Shown: positions 11,826-21,951, counted from the first letter of the stretch. The stretch: 64,000 bases of DNA from Breviolum minutum Mf 1.05b.01 (GCA_000507305.1 DF239900.1:62001-126000), one strand, 5' to 3'. A program made the numbers and translations. The notes: generated by a model not told the origin, from the letters alone.

Positions 11826-12024
11826 GTAAAAGATGAATAAAGAGTCTTCCGTTTTTCGAATGTATCATTGGAATCTATTGCTGGGAAGGCTGCATCCTTG
11901 AAGCCCATTCACCATCTGTTCATCCATGCATTTCCACTTCGAAATGCAAGAATATTGTGCAGTTGATTCTTCGGTTCCTGGGAAGGATCATGAATCATAC
12001 AACACAAAATTGTATGTTTACCAT

Positions 12025-12125
12025 GAGCCCCCCAAACCATGAATAATAAAGGTTTTGGCCACCTGAAAACCAGGTTATTTACCACAAAAAAACTCTGAAC
12101 ATGTAAGTTTGGGGGGCCCATGGTA
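12025..12125. repeat. Family H element
   Basis: CCATGAGCCCCCCAAACC at the left is the near-inverse of GTTTGGGGGGCCCATGG at the right. Related copies lie at 37500 and 63311. Confidence 0.55.
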
Positions 12126-12459
12126 TATTGTATATACAGTACCCTGAAAGTCCAAGACCAAACAAATAATGGCCTTCAGGACGATGCATGTAAAGGATTC
12201 CCTATTTTCTAAAAAGCAAAGTTTGACCTTTGGACTTTCTGGGTAGTACATATATATATTTTTATATCATATACACGTTACATATGATATATACATACGT
12301 ATATAGATACACTGTGTATACCAAGGATATGACACAAATGTGTAAAAATAGTGTTGTTGTGGAATACAATATACACATAGTGACATATATTAGGTCATGA
12401 TACATACATAAAAATAGTGTCACGACCTGATATTTTGTAGTCAGTGGTCTTATCGACAG

Positions 12460-12594
12460 GTGCGGATGAACGAAGTGTCGGCCGTGAAAGCTTTGACGAA
12501 GCTGCATCACTTGGAATGGCATGGTGCCTGGGCATTTACTTGACGACGGGTTACCCATGGGATGATAACAAGCGGATTCTCAACAAAATACCAG
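12460..12594 (+). CDS. Candidate exon, unknown protein
   Basis: Acceptor ATCGACAG|G opens a frame reading GADERSVGRESFDEAASLGM then AWCLGIYLTTGYPWDDNKR. This is among the most protein-like text in the window. The donor side runs into a G9 tract and is unresolved. The product is unrecognised. Confidence 0.6.
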
Positions 12595-12644
12595 GGGGGG
12601 GGCCTTGAATATGACGGACCTGTGTTTTAATTATGTTTGATATC

Positions 12645-12756
12645 CCATAGGATCCATGTATGGATATGTATGGTATATCTACGTACCTACATTTGGTTGA
12701 TTTTAATGGTAAATGTATATAGGTAACTATACCAGTCCCATGGATTCCATGGGTAA
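12645..12756. repeat. Family F element
   Basis: CCCATAGGATCCATG at the left mirrors CCCATGGATTCCATGGG at the right, around TACATTTGGTTGATTTTAAT. The best preserved copy is at 42817-42913. Confidence 0.65.
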
Positions 12757-12871
12757 GTTTTGGGGTGAGTGAAATTGAATTTCCGAAGATCCTATGGCGA
12801 TTGCCATCCCAAATGGTAGGTAGCCTTACGTGTGTGTGTCCAGATGCCTTGAGAGCTTGGGACATGAGATG
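12757..12871 (+). CDS. Candidate exon after family F element
   Basis: The frame reads FGVSEIEFPKILWRLPSQMV then GSLTCVCPDALRAWDMR and a TGA. It begins at the last bases of the family F element. Internal GT and AG signals mean it could also be two exons. Confidence 0.35.
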
Positions 12872-13423
12872 AAATGTTGTGGATTTCAAAATGAAATGTT
12901 TTCATGACATATTTAATTTGTTAATATGATAGTGTGTTATATTAGATATGATCACACATATTTGCAGAGATACAATAAATACATAGAATATATTTTTATA
13001 TACACATGTTTATGATTGGATATTCTTATTCATGAATCAATTCACCAGATATAGAAGCTTGACTAGGCTTGTGAACCATATCTTGCTCTTTTTCTTTGTG
13101 TAGGAATTTATCCTTTCAACACTTGTTTCCCCCACAGTGCTTCAGACGTTCAGCATTTCTTACAATTAATACATTAGGTCAAAAGGAATCCTTGGCTGTA
13201 ACCCCTTAGAATGAGAAGGGAAAACCACCACCAATTGATGCTTAGATATCTTAGATGGTGATAGATCATGGTGAAACCCATACTCTTTTAAGGGCTACTC
13301 CCTAGGGGTTCGGTCCGGTAATGCAGGATTTACTCCCAGGTTACTCCCAGGTTTGACCAGGGGTTTACTCCCAGGTCAATTGCAAACCCCGATCCAATAG
13401 GATCCGATTGTGGCTTTCTGCAG

Positions 13424-13675
13424 GAAATGTCCTTGCCGCCGTACCATTGCAACTCGACTGTCCTTCGCCACGGGGGCATGGGAAGGCCTGAACTTTTGAG
13501 AGGTAAATACCCTCCCTGAAACTAACATAGCACCTGAAATTGGGCCTTCCCAAGAGGAAACTAGTCTTCCAACCATCCATTTTCAGGTGCTATGTTAGTT
13601 TCAGGGAGAGTATACAAAATTCGACGCTTGCCAAAAGTTTTCTCCACGTTTCTTGAGGGTTTCTCGCGTTTTTAA
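13424..13675 (+). CDS. Two exons split by a family B element
   Basis: Exon 13424-13502 (TTCTGCAG|G ... GAGAG|GTAAAT) reads EMSLPPYHCNSTVLRHGGMG then RPELLR plus one base. Removing 13503-13604 joins it in frame to RVYKIRRLPKVFSTFLEGFS, ending at TAA 13673-13675. Two other frames of the first exon are also open, but only this one continues across the junction. Confidence 0.6.
13508..13611. repeat. Family B element (introner-like)
   Basis: ACCCTCCCTGAAACTAACAT is mirrored by ATGTTAGTTTCAGGGAGAGT, a near-perfect inverted repeat. The intron donor lies 5 bp upstream of the element. The acceptor TTTCAG|G is inside its right terminus. Confidence 0.8.
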
Positions 13676-13983
13676 GGTTCTACTGTTGATGGTTTAGAAA
13701 TCCGGCTAACCAGCTGGGATAGGCTACCAGCCTCAACTGGTGAACTGTCATCACGAAGGGGTGCATACCTTGAAATTGAATTTGTTGTTGTCACCTGTTT
13801 CGTCAAACCTGTGTGCCTTATCAAACCTTTAAACACCTTTAAGTAATTAGAAGGAACGAGTGATCATTGTAATCCGTATAGATCAAAAAGCATCCATGGA
13901 ATACTGTTAGTTCAAATTGCATGCCAATTTGTTTCTCTACCAAGTTCTTACAATCTAACTACCAACTACCATACAACTACCAG

Positions 13984-14123
13984 TCAGTACCATCAACGGG
14001 TCCAGAAATCCACACCGAGGGCTGAAGCCTTCGCGAAGTTCGAGGTTCATCGACGTATCCGAAGCGCCTTGAAGGACCTGGGACCGACCGGGACCGATGG
14101 GCATAGTGGACGACCCACCACTG
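13984..14123 (+). CDS. Candidate exon, unknown protein
   Basis: Acceptor CTACCAG|T and donor CCACTG|GTTGAA bound 46 codons, including QKSTPRAEAFAKFEVHRRIR and SALKDLGPTGTDGHSG. The basic, helical start and GC-rich codons support coding. The product is unrecognised. Confidence 0.6.
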
Positions 14124-14157
14124 GTTGAAGTGGCAAAAAAAAGCAGGGAGAAGTCCA

Positions 14158-14260
14158 GACCTGAAGATTAACATGGAACATAATCATAGAGGTTTGGGAG
14201 ATGATTTTCCTTTCTAAATGCGTGATTTGTACGTTCCAGCCGTTATGTTTTCCAGGGCTG
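14158..14260. repeat. Family D element
   Basis: CCTGAAGATTAACATGGAAC at the left and CCAGCCGTTATGTTTTCCAG at the right. The right end is eroded. Confidence 0.55.
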
Positions 14261-14800
14261 GACATCCTGAGGTTTGGTGTTTAGGTGTGTGTGTGTGTGC
14301 GTTTCTGGGTACAAAATATGTTTCTGGATGAAGTGTTTGAGGATGTTTTGAAATGTGATCTTCAAGGGTGTGCTGTTGTTGTTGTCGTTGTTGTTACTAT
14401 CTTATTGCTTGTGACTGGTGTGAGGTTGCTTTTTGTGATGAAATGCGGGAGATGAGAAACTTGCAACTATGAATCTTCTATATCTTCTATGAATATATGC
14501 GTAGTATAAAGTTTTAATGCTTTACATATATACATGTATATTTGCATATTATATATATATATACTATACCGTATATATCTCTTCACACACACTGACTAGA
14601 TGTGCATTTTCTGTACTATAATTTGTGTTTACTGCATGTGCCATTTTGTGCAGTGAATGTTTTGTTTCATATTTTGTGATAGCACGAGTACCGAGTACCA
14701 ATCATTTCGTTGATAGTTTTGCAGGACCCCTGGAGAAGGTGTGTATATCCAGGTGTCCTACTTTCGATTCCATTGATCATATATTGGCCAAAATAATCAA
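14261..14800. other. Non-coding, low-complexity stretch
   Basis: Contains (GT)n near 14287, a TTG/GTT-rich run near 14373-14394 and (AT)n near 14550-14563. No exon or element is recognised. Confidence 0.4.
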
Positions 14801-14820
14801 ATGAAAACTGATTGTTTCAG

Positions 14821-14907
14821 GAGCTAAAGGGTGGTCCCTGCGCACGATACTTGGAGTTGGCAACAAAAGAAGTTAGTCGATGGGGTTGGCCCGTTGGCAA
14901 ATGTTTC
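14821..14907 (+). CDS. Candidate exon, 29 codons
   Basis: Acceptor TTGTTTCAG|GAG (AG|G) and donor TGTTTC|GTAGAT enclose exactly 29 codons, ELKGGPCARYLELATKEVSR then WGWPVGKCF. Phase 0 on both sides. The product is unrecognised. Confidence 0.6.
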
Positions 14908-15156
14908 GTAGATATACATTTATTGCAGTTTATCTCCAAAGTAGTCAGTGTTGTGGATTTATTCTGCACGGATTTGCTGGGTATAGAAACTCTTAAAGAA
15001 TTCAAGTATTGTAGAATTCAAGGGATAGGATTTCTAAAGGGCGATTCAAAACCTTTTGCAGTCATATATAGAGAATTACATTCCAAGATATCTACGCGCT
15101 GACATGTATGCCTAGTACTGATGACTTTTTCTGTTTGTTGGTTCTACTGACCTCAG

Positions 15157-15208
15157 TAGCTTCTAAGTGGTTGATGGTCGATATAGCTGCTGCATTAATC
15201 CAGTTCAG
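15157..15208 (+). CDS. Candidate exon, short
   Basis: A long pyrimidine tract with GACCTCAG and donor TTCAG|GTATTT bound 52 bp reading ASKWLMVDIAAALIQF with split codons at both ends. Confidence 0.5.
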
Positions 15209-15288
15209 GTATTTCAAGATTGGTGAATTTCCTTGCAAAAGAACTTGACATTTTCTCTGTTTTATTTTTCCGGAACCAGACCATACTC

Positions 15289-15390
15289 CTCTGAAGTTTA
15301 ACACAGCCCCTGGAAAGTTCCCTTCCCAGTAGGAAAGTAGTCTTCCAACCACCATTTTTCAGGGTCTATGTTAAACTTTGGTGGTGTGAC
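15289..15390. repeat. Family B element
   Basis: CTCCTCTGAAGTTTAACACA at the left mirrors TATGTTAAACTTTGGTGGTG at the right. Confidence 0.65.
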
Positions 15391-15444
15391 CCTTCCCATC
15401 CTGTGACTTCCTAAGGAAAAGGTCTCCGTTCCTATCATAACTTC

Positions 15445-15576
15445 ATGTCACCTTCGCCTTCCTTTCGTGATGCCACAGCCATGCGACAGTTGTTGCATTG
15501 TTCAGCCATGGGACTACAAATGCAACAACGTAGTGAAGGCGGGGAAACTTTGCTGGGAGTGGGGGAACTGGATTAA
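15445..15576 (+). CDS. Candidate exon or small ORF
   Basis: An ATG-started frame reads SPSPSFRDATAMRQLLHCSA then MGLQMQQRSEGGETLLG and ends at TAA 15574-15576. A GT donor near 15560 is possible. The upstream acceptor is not obvious, so this could be a first exon. Confidence 0.4.
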   Translation: MSPSPSFRDATAMRQLLHCSAMGLQMQQRSEGGETLLGVGELD

Positions 15577-15827
15577 GTTCAGATGGATGATGAATTTTGT
15601 TTTCCAAAACTACAGCTGGTAAATTGTGAATATTCAAAACTACCAAGGGCGGATGATGAATTTAGTAAACATTGTGAATGTAACATTTTAGTGAAGGGTA
15701 GCATATAATGGGAAAATGGGGAAGTTTCAAAAGTTTTTAGATAAATTTTAAGTTATACCCTTAAAGATTTCTGACAGTATACCAGCAGAAGTTGGGACCC
15801 AACTTTGCTGTGTGACCCCGTGTGTAG

Positions 15828-15869
15828 ATTCCATTTTGTTGAAGCACGATGGTTTTTCGATCCGCCAGT
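15828..15869 (+). CDS. Candidate short exon
   Basis: Acceptor GTGTGTAG|A and the strong donor GT|GTGAGT bound 42 bp. One frame reads SILLKHDGFSIRQ. Weak on length alone. Confidence 0.3.
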
Positions 15870-16238
15870 GTGAGTGTGTAGATGGCGGTAGACCATAGTG
15901 GCAAGGAGGTGTCACGGGTCCACCATGGGTTTTAAAGGACCAAACTGCCGACCAGAAAGTAGTTTCGGATTTGGGTTTCTCCCTAAAAAACTGCACTTGC
16001 CAAATTACATCGAATTACCATAAATTATTCGATCATGATTTCCAGATCAAGGCTCACCTTTTAACATCTTTCATGAGTTCAAGTTGGATAGAAATACTGA
16101 TAAAACCTACCAGCACCTTCCGAGGGGTGCCAATTAAACCCTAAGGGATGTTGAATTGATAAGTCTTTGGCAACCATTTGGCACCCAAACTGGAAGGTCC
16201 AGGTATGTTTTTCTGTTTGTTCTTTTGTTTTGGATCAG

Positions 16239-16387
16239 GCAGTTGGATCGAGAATGATTGGACTGCCATCTTCTTTGCAGCCACAGATTTTGGATCTCAA
16301 CAAGTGCGACGGATGGCAGGTGATCCTTGGCGGCCTCACCACCAGGAGGATTGGTACATCTTGAAACAACGCCTGGGATCCATGTAA
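16239..16387 (+). CDS. Candidate exon, two competing frames
   Basis: After TTTTGGATCAG|GC one frame reads SWIENDWTAIFFAATDFGSQ then QVRRMAGDPWRPHHQEDWYI to a TAA. A competing frame uses a second acceptor TTCTTTGCAG and the donor GGCAG|GTGATC and reads PQILDLNKCDGWQ. I cannot choose between them. Confidence 0.45.
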
Positions 16388-16433
16388 AACCTTTTATGTT
16401 TCTCATTGGAATTGCGTAAGGATACTTAGGGAT

Positions 16434-16548
16434 CATTGAAATACCAGGTTTGGAGGGATCAAACAATGAATATGTATGGTAATTTTCAGGATTGTCCATT
16501 AATTGTGCATTGTTTGGGTAGGCAATATAATATGAATCCTGATACTGG
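16434..16548. repeat. Family J repeat
   Basis: Shares the block GTGCATTGTTTGGG and a GGGATCATTGAAATACCA start with copies at 43755 and 62331 and, more distantly, 47886. Confidence 0.55.
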
Positions 16549-16675
16549 GGGACTTACAACCCAGCTTCTTCGGTGTTACAAGTCAACTTACGCACTAGTT
16601 GCCATGCTTTTTTGGTGCGGGCTATGACCTGGCAATATATAGTTCCTATGTTCCACAGAAACCCCTAGTAAGTTC

Positions 16676-16760
16676 CAACAACAACAACAACAACAACAAC
16701 AACAGCAACAACAACAACAACAGCAACAGCAACAGCAACAACAACAACAACAGCAAGAAA
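16676..16760. repeat. (CAA)n/(CAG)n microsatellite
   Basis: About 85 bp of CAA repeats interrupted by CAG. Translated on either strand it gives the polyGln/Asn or polyCys frames seen here, which are not genes. Confidence 0.85.
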
Positions 16761-16787
16761 AAAACACAACACAAAGAATAATAATAA

Positions 16788-16919
16788 TCAGAAAAAGAAG
16801 AAGAAGAACAAAAGCAGCAACAATATCAACAAGGTGTCTCACCAACACTTGAGGCCGTGGTTGCTACCACACGGCAATCGGAACCTCTAAGTGCCTCGGA
16901 TGATTTCAGGCACAGCTGA
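16788..16919 (+). CDS. Candidate exon with Glu/Gln-rich start
   Basis: The frame opens after an AG near the microsatellite with SEKEEEEQKQQQYQQ, then GVSPTLEAVVATTRQSEPLS and ASDDF, followed by a possible GC donor (TTTCAG|GCACAG) and TGA 16917-16919. The second half looks like real protein. Confidence 0.5.
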   Translation, partial: SEKEEEEQKQQQYQQGVSPTLEAVVATTRQSEPLSASDDFRHS

Positions 16920-16972
16920 AGTGTGAGACTTTAATAACAAGCGGGAATTCGTCATCATACGCCCAGGGGTAA

Positions 16973-17331
16973 AAGATAACATTTTTGCGCGCAGGAGAAA
17001 GGAGCCATATTTCAACAAACAAATTATCTAGGTGGTGGTTTGAAAGATTTTTATCTTTTCCCCTACTTGGGGAAATGATCCAATTTGACTAATATGTTTC
17101 AGATGGGTTGAAACCACCAACTAGTTATCAACAAAACAGTTTGACCAAATCTACATTCACAGGTGGTATAGATATAGACCTGTATAGAGTTCATGTTGAT
17201 GCGCTTGATATTGATTGTTGTTTAACATTCAAACAAAGAACACCTGCTTCCACAAAGGAAAATTTCAAATCTTTCAAATCATCACTTGCTGAGGTTACAT
17301 CACTCAATGCTTTGAGTCAACTCCACTTTTA
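16973..17331 (+). CDS. Two exons split by a family E element
   Basis: The left part reads KITFLRAGERSHISTNKLS plus AG. Excising 17032-17124 exactly (GTGGTGG...CCAACTAG) makes an AGT codon and continues YQQNSLTKSTFTGGIDIDLY then RVHVDALDIDCCLTFKQR to a TAG. The stop may be overtaken by the overlapping exon candidate at 17294. The product is unrecognised. Confidence 0.45.
17028..17124. repeat. Family E element (introner-like)
   Basis: CTAGGTGGTGGTTTGAAAG at the left, TTGAAACCACCAACTAG at the right. The GT follows the first CTAG and the final AG is the end of the second, so the element can be spliced without remnant. Confidence 0.8.
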
Positions 17332-17469
17332 GCACCTGCAGTGCCTTCAGAAACGATAGCCTTAGATTCCTTGGAGCTGGGACATGTCGAAGCTAATTGG
17401 CGTGTTGCAGCAGAGGTGGGAGGGAAAATGGTGAAGTGGGAGTGGAAGGATTGTGTTGAAATGATGTAG
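17294..17469 (+). CDS. Candidate terminal exon
   Basis: Acceptor GCTGAG|GTT opens YITQCFESTPLLAPAVPSET then IALDSLELGHVEANWRVAAE, VGGKMVKWEWKDCVEMM and a TAG at 17467-17469. Text and composition are strongly protein-like. The product is unrecognised. It overlaps the previous model in another frame, so only one of the two can be right in the overlap. Confidence 0.55.
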
Positions 17470-17708
17470 GTTATTTGAATGCTATATAAGTATGTGGACC
17501 ATGGATATTAAGTCATGTTTGTGGGGGAAGTGAACAGAAGATACTTTCAGTAGCAATAAGCACTAGACCTTCCTTGTTTGTGAATACAGTTCATCAATGG
17601 TCCATGCATACGTGGTTGTGAGATGTTGTGTGACCCTTCCCGAGAAAAGCATCGTTGAGCTTTACTTTCTTGGCCAAATCGGATGGGTCGGAAGTCTTTT
17701 GTTTCTAG

Positions 17709-17777
17709 TCGTTCTCGATTGTCAACACCTTTTATCGGGTGACACCGGGTGAATGCGAACCATCGCGATTGTTGTCT
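17709..17777 (+). CDS. Candidate exon
   Basis: Acceptor TTTTGTTTCTAG|TCG opens SFSIVNTFYRVTPGECEPSR then LLS before a TAG. A donor GTCTTAG lies just upstream of that stop. Confidence 0.5.
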
Positions 17778-17989
17778 TAGGTGATTTCAGCATTGACCTG
17801 ATGGATGGTTTATTTTCTTCCAAGGCCCTAAGTTCTGACTGCCATCATTTCAGACTAAAGAAAACATGAGGCGATTTCTCACTAATTGACACTCTCATAC
17901 AAAGTCATACATTAATTACACATTAATCATGAATGATAGCCTACAAGTGCTATTATCCTCCAAGACAACGAAATCAAACATCATTTACG

Positions 17990-18086
17990 TATAGGATCCA
18001 CGGAATTGGTATATTTACCTATACATTTAGTTTTCTTTTAACAGGAAACCATGTAGATACACATACCGATCCCATGGATCCGTCAT
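17990..18086. repeat. Family F element
   Basis: TATAGGATCCACGGAATTGG at the left mirrors CCGATCCCATGGATCCGTC at the right. Confidence 0.55.
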
Positions 18087-18104
18087 TGGTTCTAATCATG
18101 ACGA

Positions 18105-18250
18105 AAAAACATTTCAGGTACCTAAAAACGGAGGAATCCTCACCTATGTATATATAATATATGGATACGGCCTATGTAAGGGAATCCCCACCCCTTCAAC
18201 AGCCAAAAATCAAGGTTCTTTCGTACCTCCAAATTGGGTAGTTGAATCCT
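18105..18250. repeat. Family I repeat
   Basis: ACATTTCAGGTACCTAAAAA plus CTATGTAAGGGAATCCCCACC is shared with 41573-41698 and, more weakly, 47258-47360. Confidence 0.55.
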
Positions 18251-18437
18251 TTGGTGAGGGTGTTTTCGAACATAGGCACATAGGTAAATACATTCAGCCC
18301 CATTAAGTGTTTGGGATACCCATATACCATGCATAATGTATGTTTAACATATGTGATTTTCATGTTAAATGTGAATTTTCACCCCGTTGTTTTTTTCAAA
18401 ATTTCACCTCACTGACACCTTGGGAGCCCTTGGGCAG

Positions 18438-18488
18438 GTGGATGAAGAGATGACCCTTGGTCCGCTACGCAAGGCCATCGAAGGTCGT
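18438..18488 (+). CDS. Candidate exon, 17 codons
   Basis: Acceptor TTGGGCAG|GTG and donor GGTCGT|GTGAGG bound 17 codons, VDEEMTLGPLRKAIEGR. The frame stays open upstream as DTLGALGQ, so the exon may be longer on its 5' side. Confidence 0.6.
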
Positions 18489-18555
18489 GTGAGGAGCGGG
18501 GATTGAGATGGAAGAAACGGTGAGAAACCAGGTTTTTTTCCCACCTGGAAAATGG

Positions 18556-18640
18556 AACACCCAAATGCCCAATGTATGGTATATTTACCTACATTTACCC
18601 CCCAAACTGCCCAAATGTAGGTAAATAGGCCATACATTGA
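18556..18640. repeat. Family F-like inverted repeat
   Basis: CCCAATGTATGGTATATTTACC mirrors CAAATGTAGGTAAATAGG...CATACATTGAG around CCCCCCAAACTGCCC. Confidence 0.5.
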
Positions 18641-19211
18641 GCATCTGGGACGTGGAGCCAACGAATTGGTGGTTTTTAAGGAGATGTTTCTCCTTTTTTC
18701 CTTTTAGAGGGTATTTTCAGGTTCCATGGTTATTTTTGTTTTTGGGGTATAGGGATTTGTTTGTTGAGCATGGATGAATATGGCAGTGTAGTGTAGTGAC
18801 GTTGGAGTTTTACTGATAGTTCACAGTTAAACTTTTTGAAAGTTTGACTTTTAGCAGGTTTAAGAAGCAATCTGTCATGATTTGATGAGGTGTTCTTCCT
18901 TTTTCTTTGAGTTTTCAAACGAAAAGTCACTTCCTTCTCAATAATGTTAGTGGCTTGGTGAGAACTCTTCAACATCACAACCCTTCCTCAAAATGATGTT
19001 TGTGGCAAGCGATTTGCACCCTCCGTTAAAGTAACATAGCCTATAACGGCCTGAAAAAAATACCACGTGTGGATGGTAATTATATATGATTTACACATGA
19101 AAAAACGAGAGAACATTTTCGGAAATCATAGGAAACATGGTGGTTTTAAAAAACCCGTTGGGATGGGGGCCTCTTAATAATCAACCCCATTAATATTCCT
19201 GATATCAAGTG

Positions 19212-19311
19212 GGTACCCTCCAGGAAACTAACATATCCCCCCAAAAATGCCATTTTGAAGATGATTTTCCTTTTCCCAAGGTGGGACATGTTAATTCCCT
19301 GGAGGGTATCT
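19212..19311. repeat. Family C element
   Basis: GGTACCCTCCAGGAAACTAA at the left mirrors TTAATTCCCTGGAGGGTAT at the right. Preceded by a family M repeat (19136-19215). Confidence 0.75.
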
Positions 19312-19338
19312 ATTGGGTCTATCAATCCCCTTTCCAAG

Positions 19339-19416
19339 GCAGGGCATATGATCCGTTGAGTGATCCGTTGATCCAACCGTTTCCAGGACTGAAGCTCATG
19401 AGCCCTGGAAGGACTG
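19339..19416 (+). CDS. Candidate exon
   Basis: Acceptor CTTTCCAAG|GC opens RAYDPLSDPLIQPFPGLKLM then SPGRTG. The donor is unresolved. Confidence 0.35.
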
Positions 19417-19536
19417 GGTTTTTTCACCCTGAAGGGTTTTTCCCCCCTGGGGTTGGAGGTTGAAACCCAGAATGTCAGCTAAGGGTCACCCTAAAGATAC
19501 CCTAAAGGATGATTAGTTTTAGGGTTCATTGAATTA

Positions 19537-19660
19537 CTAGGTGGTGGCAGCTCACATATTTTTTTGGGGGTAAATTTTTCACCCCGAAATTTGGGGAAAT
19601 GATTCCGGATTTTGACGAGCATATTTTTTTTCAGATGGGTTGGGAAACAACCACCAATAA
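19537..19660. repeat. Family E element
   Basis: TACTAGGTGGTGGCAGCTC at the left, GGAAACAACCACCAATAAG at the right, with the TTCACCCCGAAATTTGGGG block. Confidence 0.7.
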
Positions 19661-20322
19661 GCAATGGAACCAGTTAAGAATGAAATCAACTTTGTCGTTT
19701 GGTTGGATGACGATTTCATGATCTATATTTGGATGATTGTTTTTTTTGACAATCCAATACATGGAATTCCAAAGCAATGTTGAGGATTGGTTGATTTATG
19801 AATATAGGTTGCGGGTTGCCAAAAGCCTGGTTCACAGTGGGTAAATGAATACTCTTTTCATCTCTCTTCATTTGTATGAAGGGAATCGTGTTAACATGCA
19901 CAATCCACTATGAACCACTGTTTAGGCAAGGTCCAAGTACATTATACTCTCCCGAAAACTAACGGCTGGAACCTGAAAATGATGGTTTCCAAGAGGAATC
20001 TCCTTTTCAAGTGGTCTATTTTCAGGTGCTATGTTAAAGTTCAGCGGGGCAGGGGGGTAGGTGATTTTTGTGCTTCCATGTACTGATTGGAGGATTATGA
20101 AATCGTGGCGTCCTAGATCGACCTCAAAAATGGAAGAGATTTTTAGGAACGATGGCCAGTTTGTTTTTGATACCTCAGTTGTATATTTATGACACTCTGG
20201 CAAACTAACATAGCAATGGAAAATCCGCATGTTCAAAAGGGAATACATCTTCAAAAGGTCCACTTTTCATTGCCATGTTAGTTTAGAAGAGGGTAAGCAA
20301 TTCCTGCAAGATGTCGCTGTAG

Positions 20323-20481
20323 GACTTTCTTGGACGTTTGGATCAGGGACATACTCGTGCGCTGCAACGTGCAGATTTGTGCCAAGCAGCAGATACTTGG
20401 TCTCAGGTCGAGTTTGTTGATGACCAGGTGCTGTTGGCTTTGGGGAGTTGTTTACAGAGCTGGGCCAAAAGTGATTTTTGA
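20323..20481 (+). CDS. Candidate exon, 52 codons open
   Basis: Acceptor GCTGTAG|GAC opens DFLGRLDQGHTRALQRADLC then QAADTWSQVEFVDDQ, where a GT donor falls on a codon boundary (after 20427). Without that donor it runs on as VLLALGSCLQSWAKSDF to a TGA. Strongly protein-like, unrecognised. Confidence 0.65.
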   Translation, partial: DFLGRLDQGHTRALQRADLCQAADTWSQVEFVDDQVLLALGSCLQSWAKSDF

Positions 20482-20572
20482 GTCAAAGGACATTTAAACA
20501 CTGTTTAAACAAGATATGATCAGTAGATATTTTAATCGACCAAATGTGGTTCTAAACCACGAACAGGGGTAA

Positions 20573-21139
20573 GATGGTTGTCATACCCCACTCAACAGGG
20601 GTCAAAGAAAAAAAGAGAAAGCAATAGCAATGAAAGATGTTGAAGAGATTTTCTCAAAGAATGTTGAACAGTAAAAAGCTATTGTGAGAGGTCAGAATTC
20701 CTTGATTCCACCGTATCCCAATTTTGAATACCAGAGCAAGAATGAGAGGGATGTAGCCTCAGGGATAATTGAAAGCTTAAACCAAATGAGGAGAGTGCGA
20801 ACTGACCACACAAACCTGGATGAAAAAGGAGTTATCAATTAAGAGCAGGTTTCACCCATCCGAACCAAACGAATCATTGAATCATCAAATTTGCAGGTAG
20901 TGTACTCATTGTAAAGGGAGTAGGATGTGAGTTGTCAGGAAAATTTTTGGAGTGTGTCTCAAAATTAGGGTCGCAATGAGAAAAAAACGGTTGGATTCCT
21001 ACTAAAATCAAGGATTTCCCCACAGATTTAAGGGGTTCCTCATTTCGAGACACAGAGCCATTGAGTTGTTCGAAAGTGTCATAGTCCCAATTGTTGAGCC
21101 ACAATCATCAGCAATGGTTGGTGGGCTTGGCATAACGTG
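20573..21139 (+). pseudogene. Decayed coding region with in-frame TAAs
   Basis: One frame over 20573-20896 reads continuously as protein (KEKAIAMKDVEEIFSKNVEQ; IIESLNQMRRVRTDHTNLDE; VSPIRTKRIIESSNLQ) except for two TAA codons. Each differs from CAA by one transition. After a GTAGTG donor and a CCCCACAG acceptor, 21026-21139 reads FKGFLISRHRAIELFESVIV then PIVEPQSSAMVGGLGI, but in a phase that does not match. Probably an old retroelement or gene remnant. Confidence 0.45.
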
Positions 21140-21515
21140 GTGTATCCAATGAAATATTTGAAGGGATTTGCTTTTGCACCCCGCAACCACAATGAATAAC
21201 TACAATGAATAATAAGGCTTTAACTTCTACACATATGTAAGCATAAAGATTACACTGAAAATGTGGCTAATGCTGAAAGTGTGCAGTTTCCATGACTAAA
21301 GTATCCAAATTCGGGAGATGATGTGAACTCTAGATGAACATACCGAAGCAGCATTCTCAGAGATTCCTTTGAGTTTTGCTAGCTAGAATACTTGCATTTA
21401 ATAGTGATAATCTAATGTTCATTGAGTTAAGTGTGTAAAATGTGTAGTTGTATCGGAACCCACTCATTGTTTGTTTGTGTGTGCGTTTCCTTCTTTCGTG
21501 ATGCCATGAATCAAG

Positions 21516-21700
21516 GAAAATGGAGATTTGGATGCTGTCAAGAGTGCGATTGCTTTGGGAGCGCCGGTGAATGCTACCAATGAGTCACTTTGGATTCAAG
21601 CAGGGGATGGGACCAGGGAAGCCCTCCGTAAAGAAGATCAGCAAGGTCGCCGTCCTGGTGGTTCTGGATACGGGAAGCCCCACGAAAGATGCACACCCAA
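21516..21700 (+). CDS. Candidate exon, ankyrin-repeat-like
   Basis: Acceptor AATCAAG|GAA opens ENGDLDAVKSAIALGAPVNA then TNE, which matches the start of an ankyrin repeat (NGDxDxVxxxIxxGAxVN). Downstream the frame stays open but becomes less convincing. No second repeat is visible. Confidence 0.4.
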
Positions 21701-21866
21701 CCAAAATTTTGTTTTTTTGTTTGGGAATTTCCTGGCATTTTTGTTGGCGAAAATTTAGGAAAGCTTGGACGAAAAACTATGTAAAAACCAAACTTTCCAG
21801 GTTTTTGTATGACAAAACACCCCGGGTCCAAAAATCCACTGAAGGTTCTTACCACCCCGTGTCAAG

Positions 21867-21951
21867 GTGGCTGGACTTGATTCCAACCACGCTGATGATG
21901 GCTGGTTTGTGAAGATGGATGATATTACAGATGATTTGTTGATTTGGAGAC
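21867..21951 (+). CDS. Candidate exon
   Basis: Acceptor GTGTCAAG|GTG and donor GGAGAC|GTTTCT enclose VAGLDSNHADDGWFVKMDDI then TDDLLIWR. A competing frame (21571-21912) reads AWTKNYVKTKLSRFLYDKTP across the same area. Confidence 0.5.

Noticed and set aside
16588..16848. Minus-strand ORF with a polycysteine run
   Set aside because: Translation of the CAA/CAG microsatellite.
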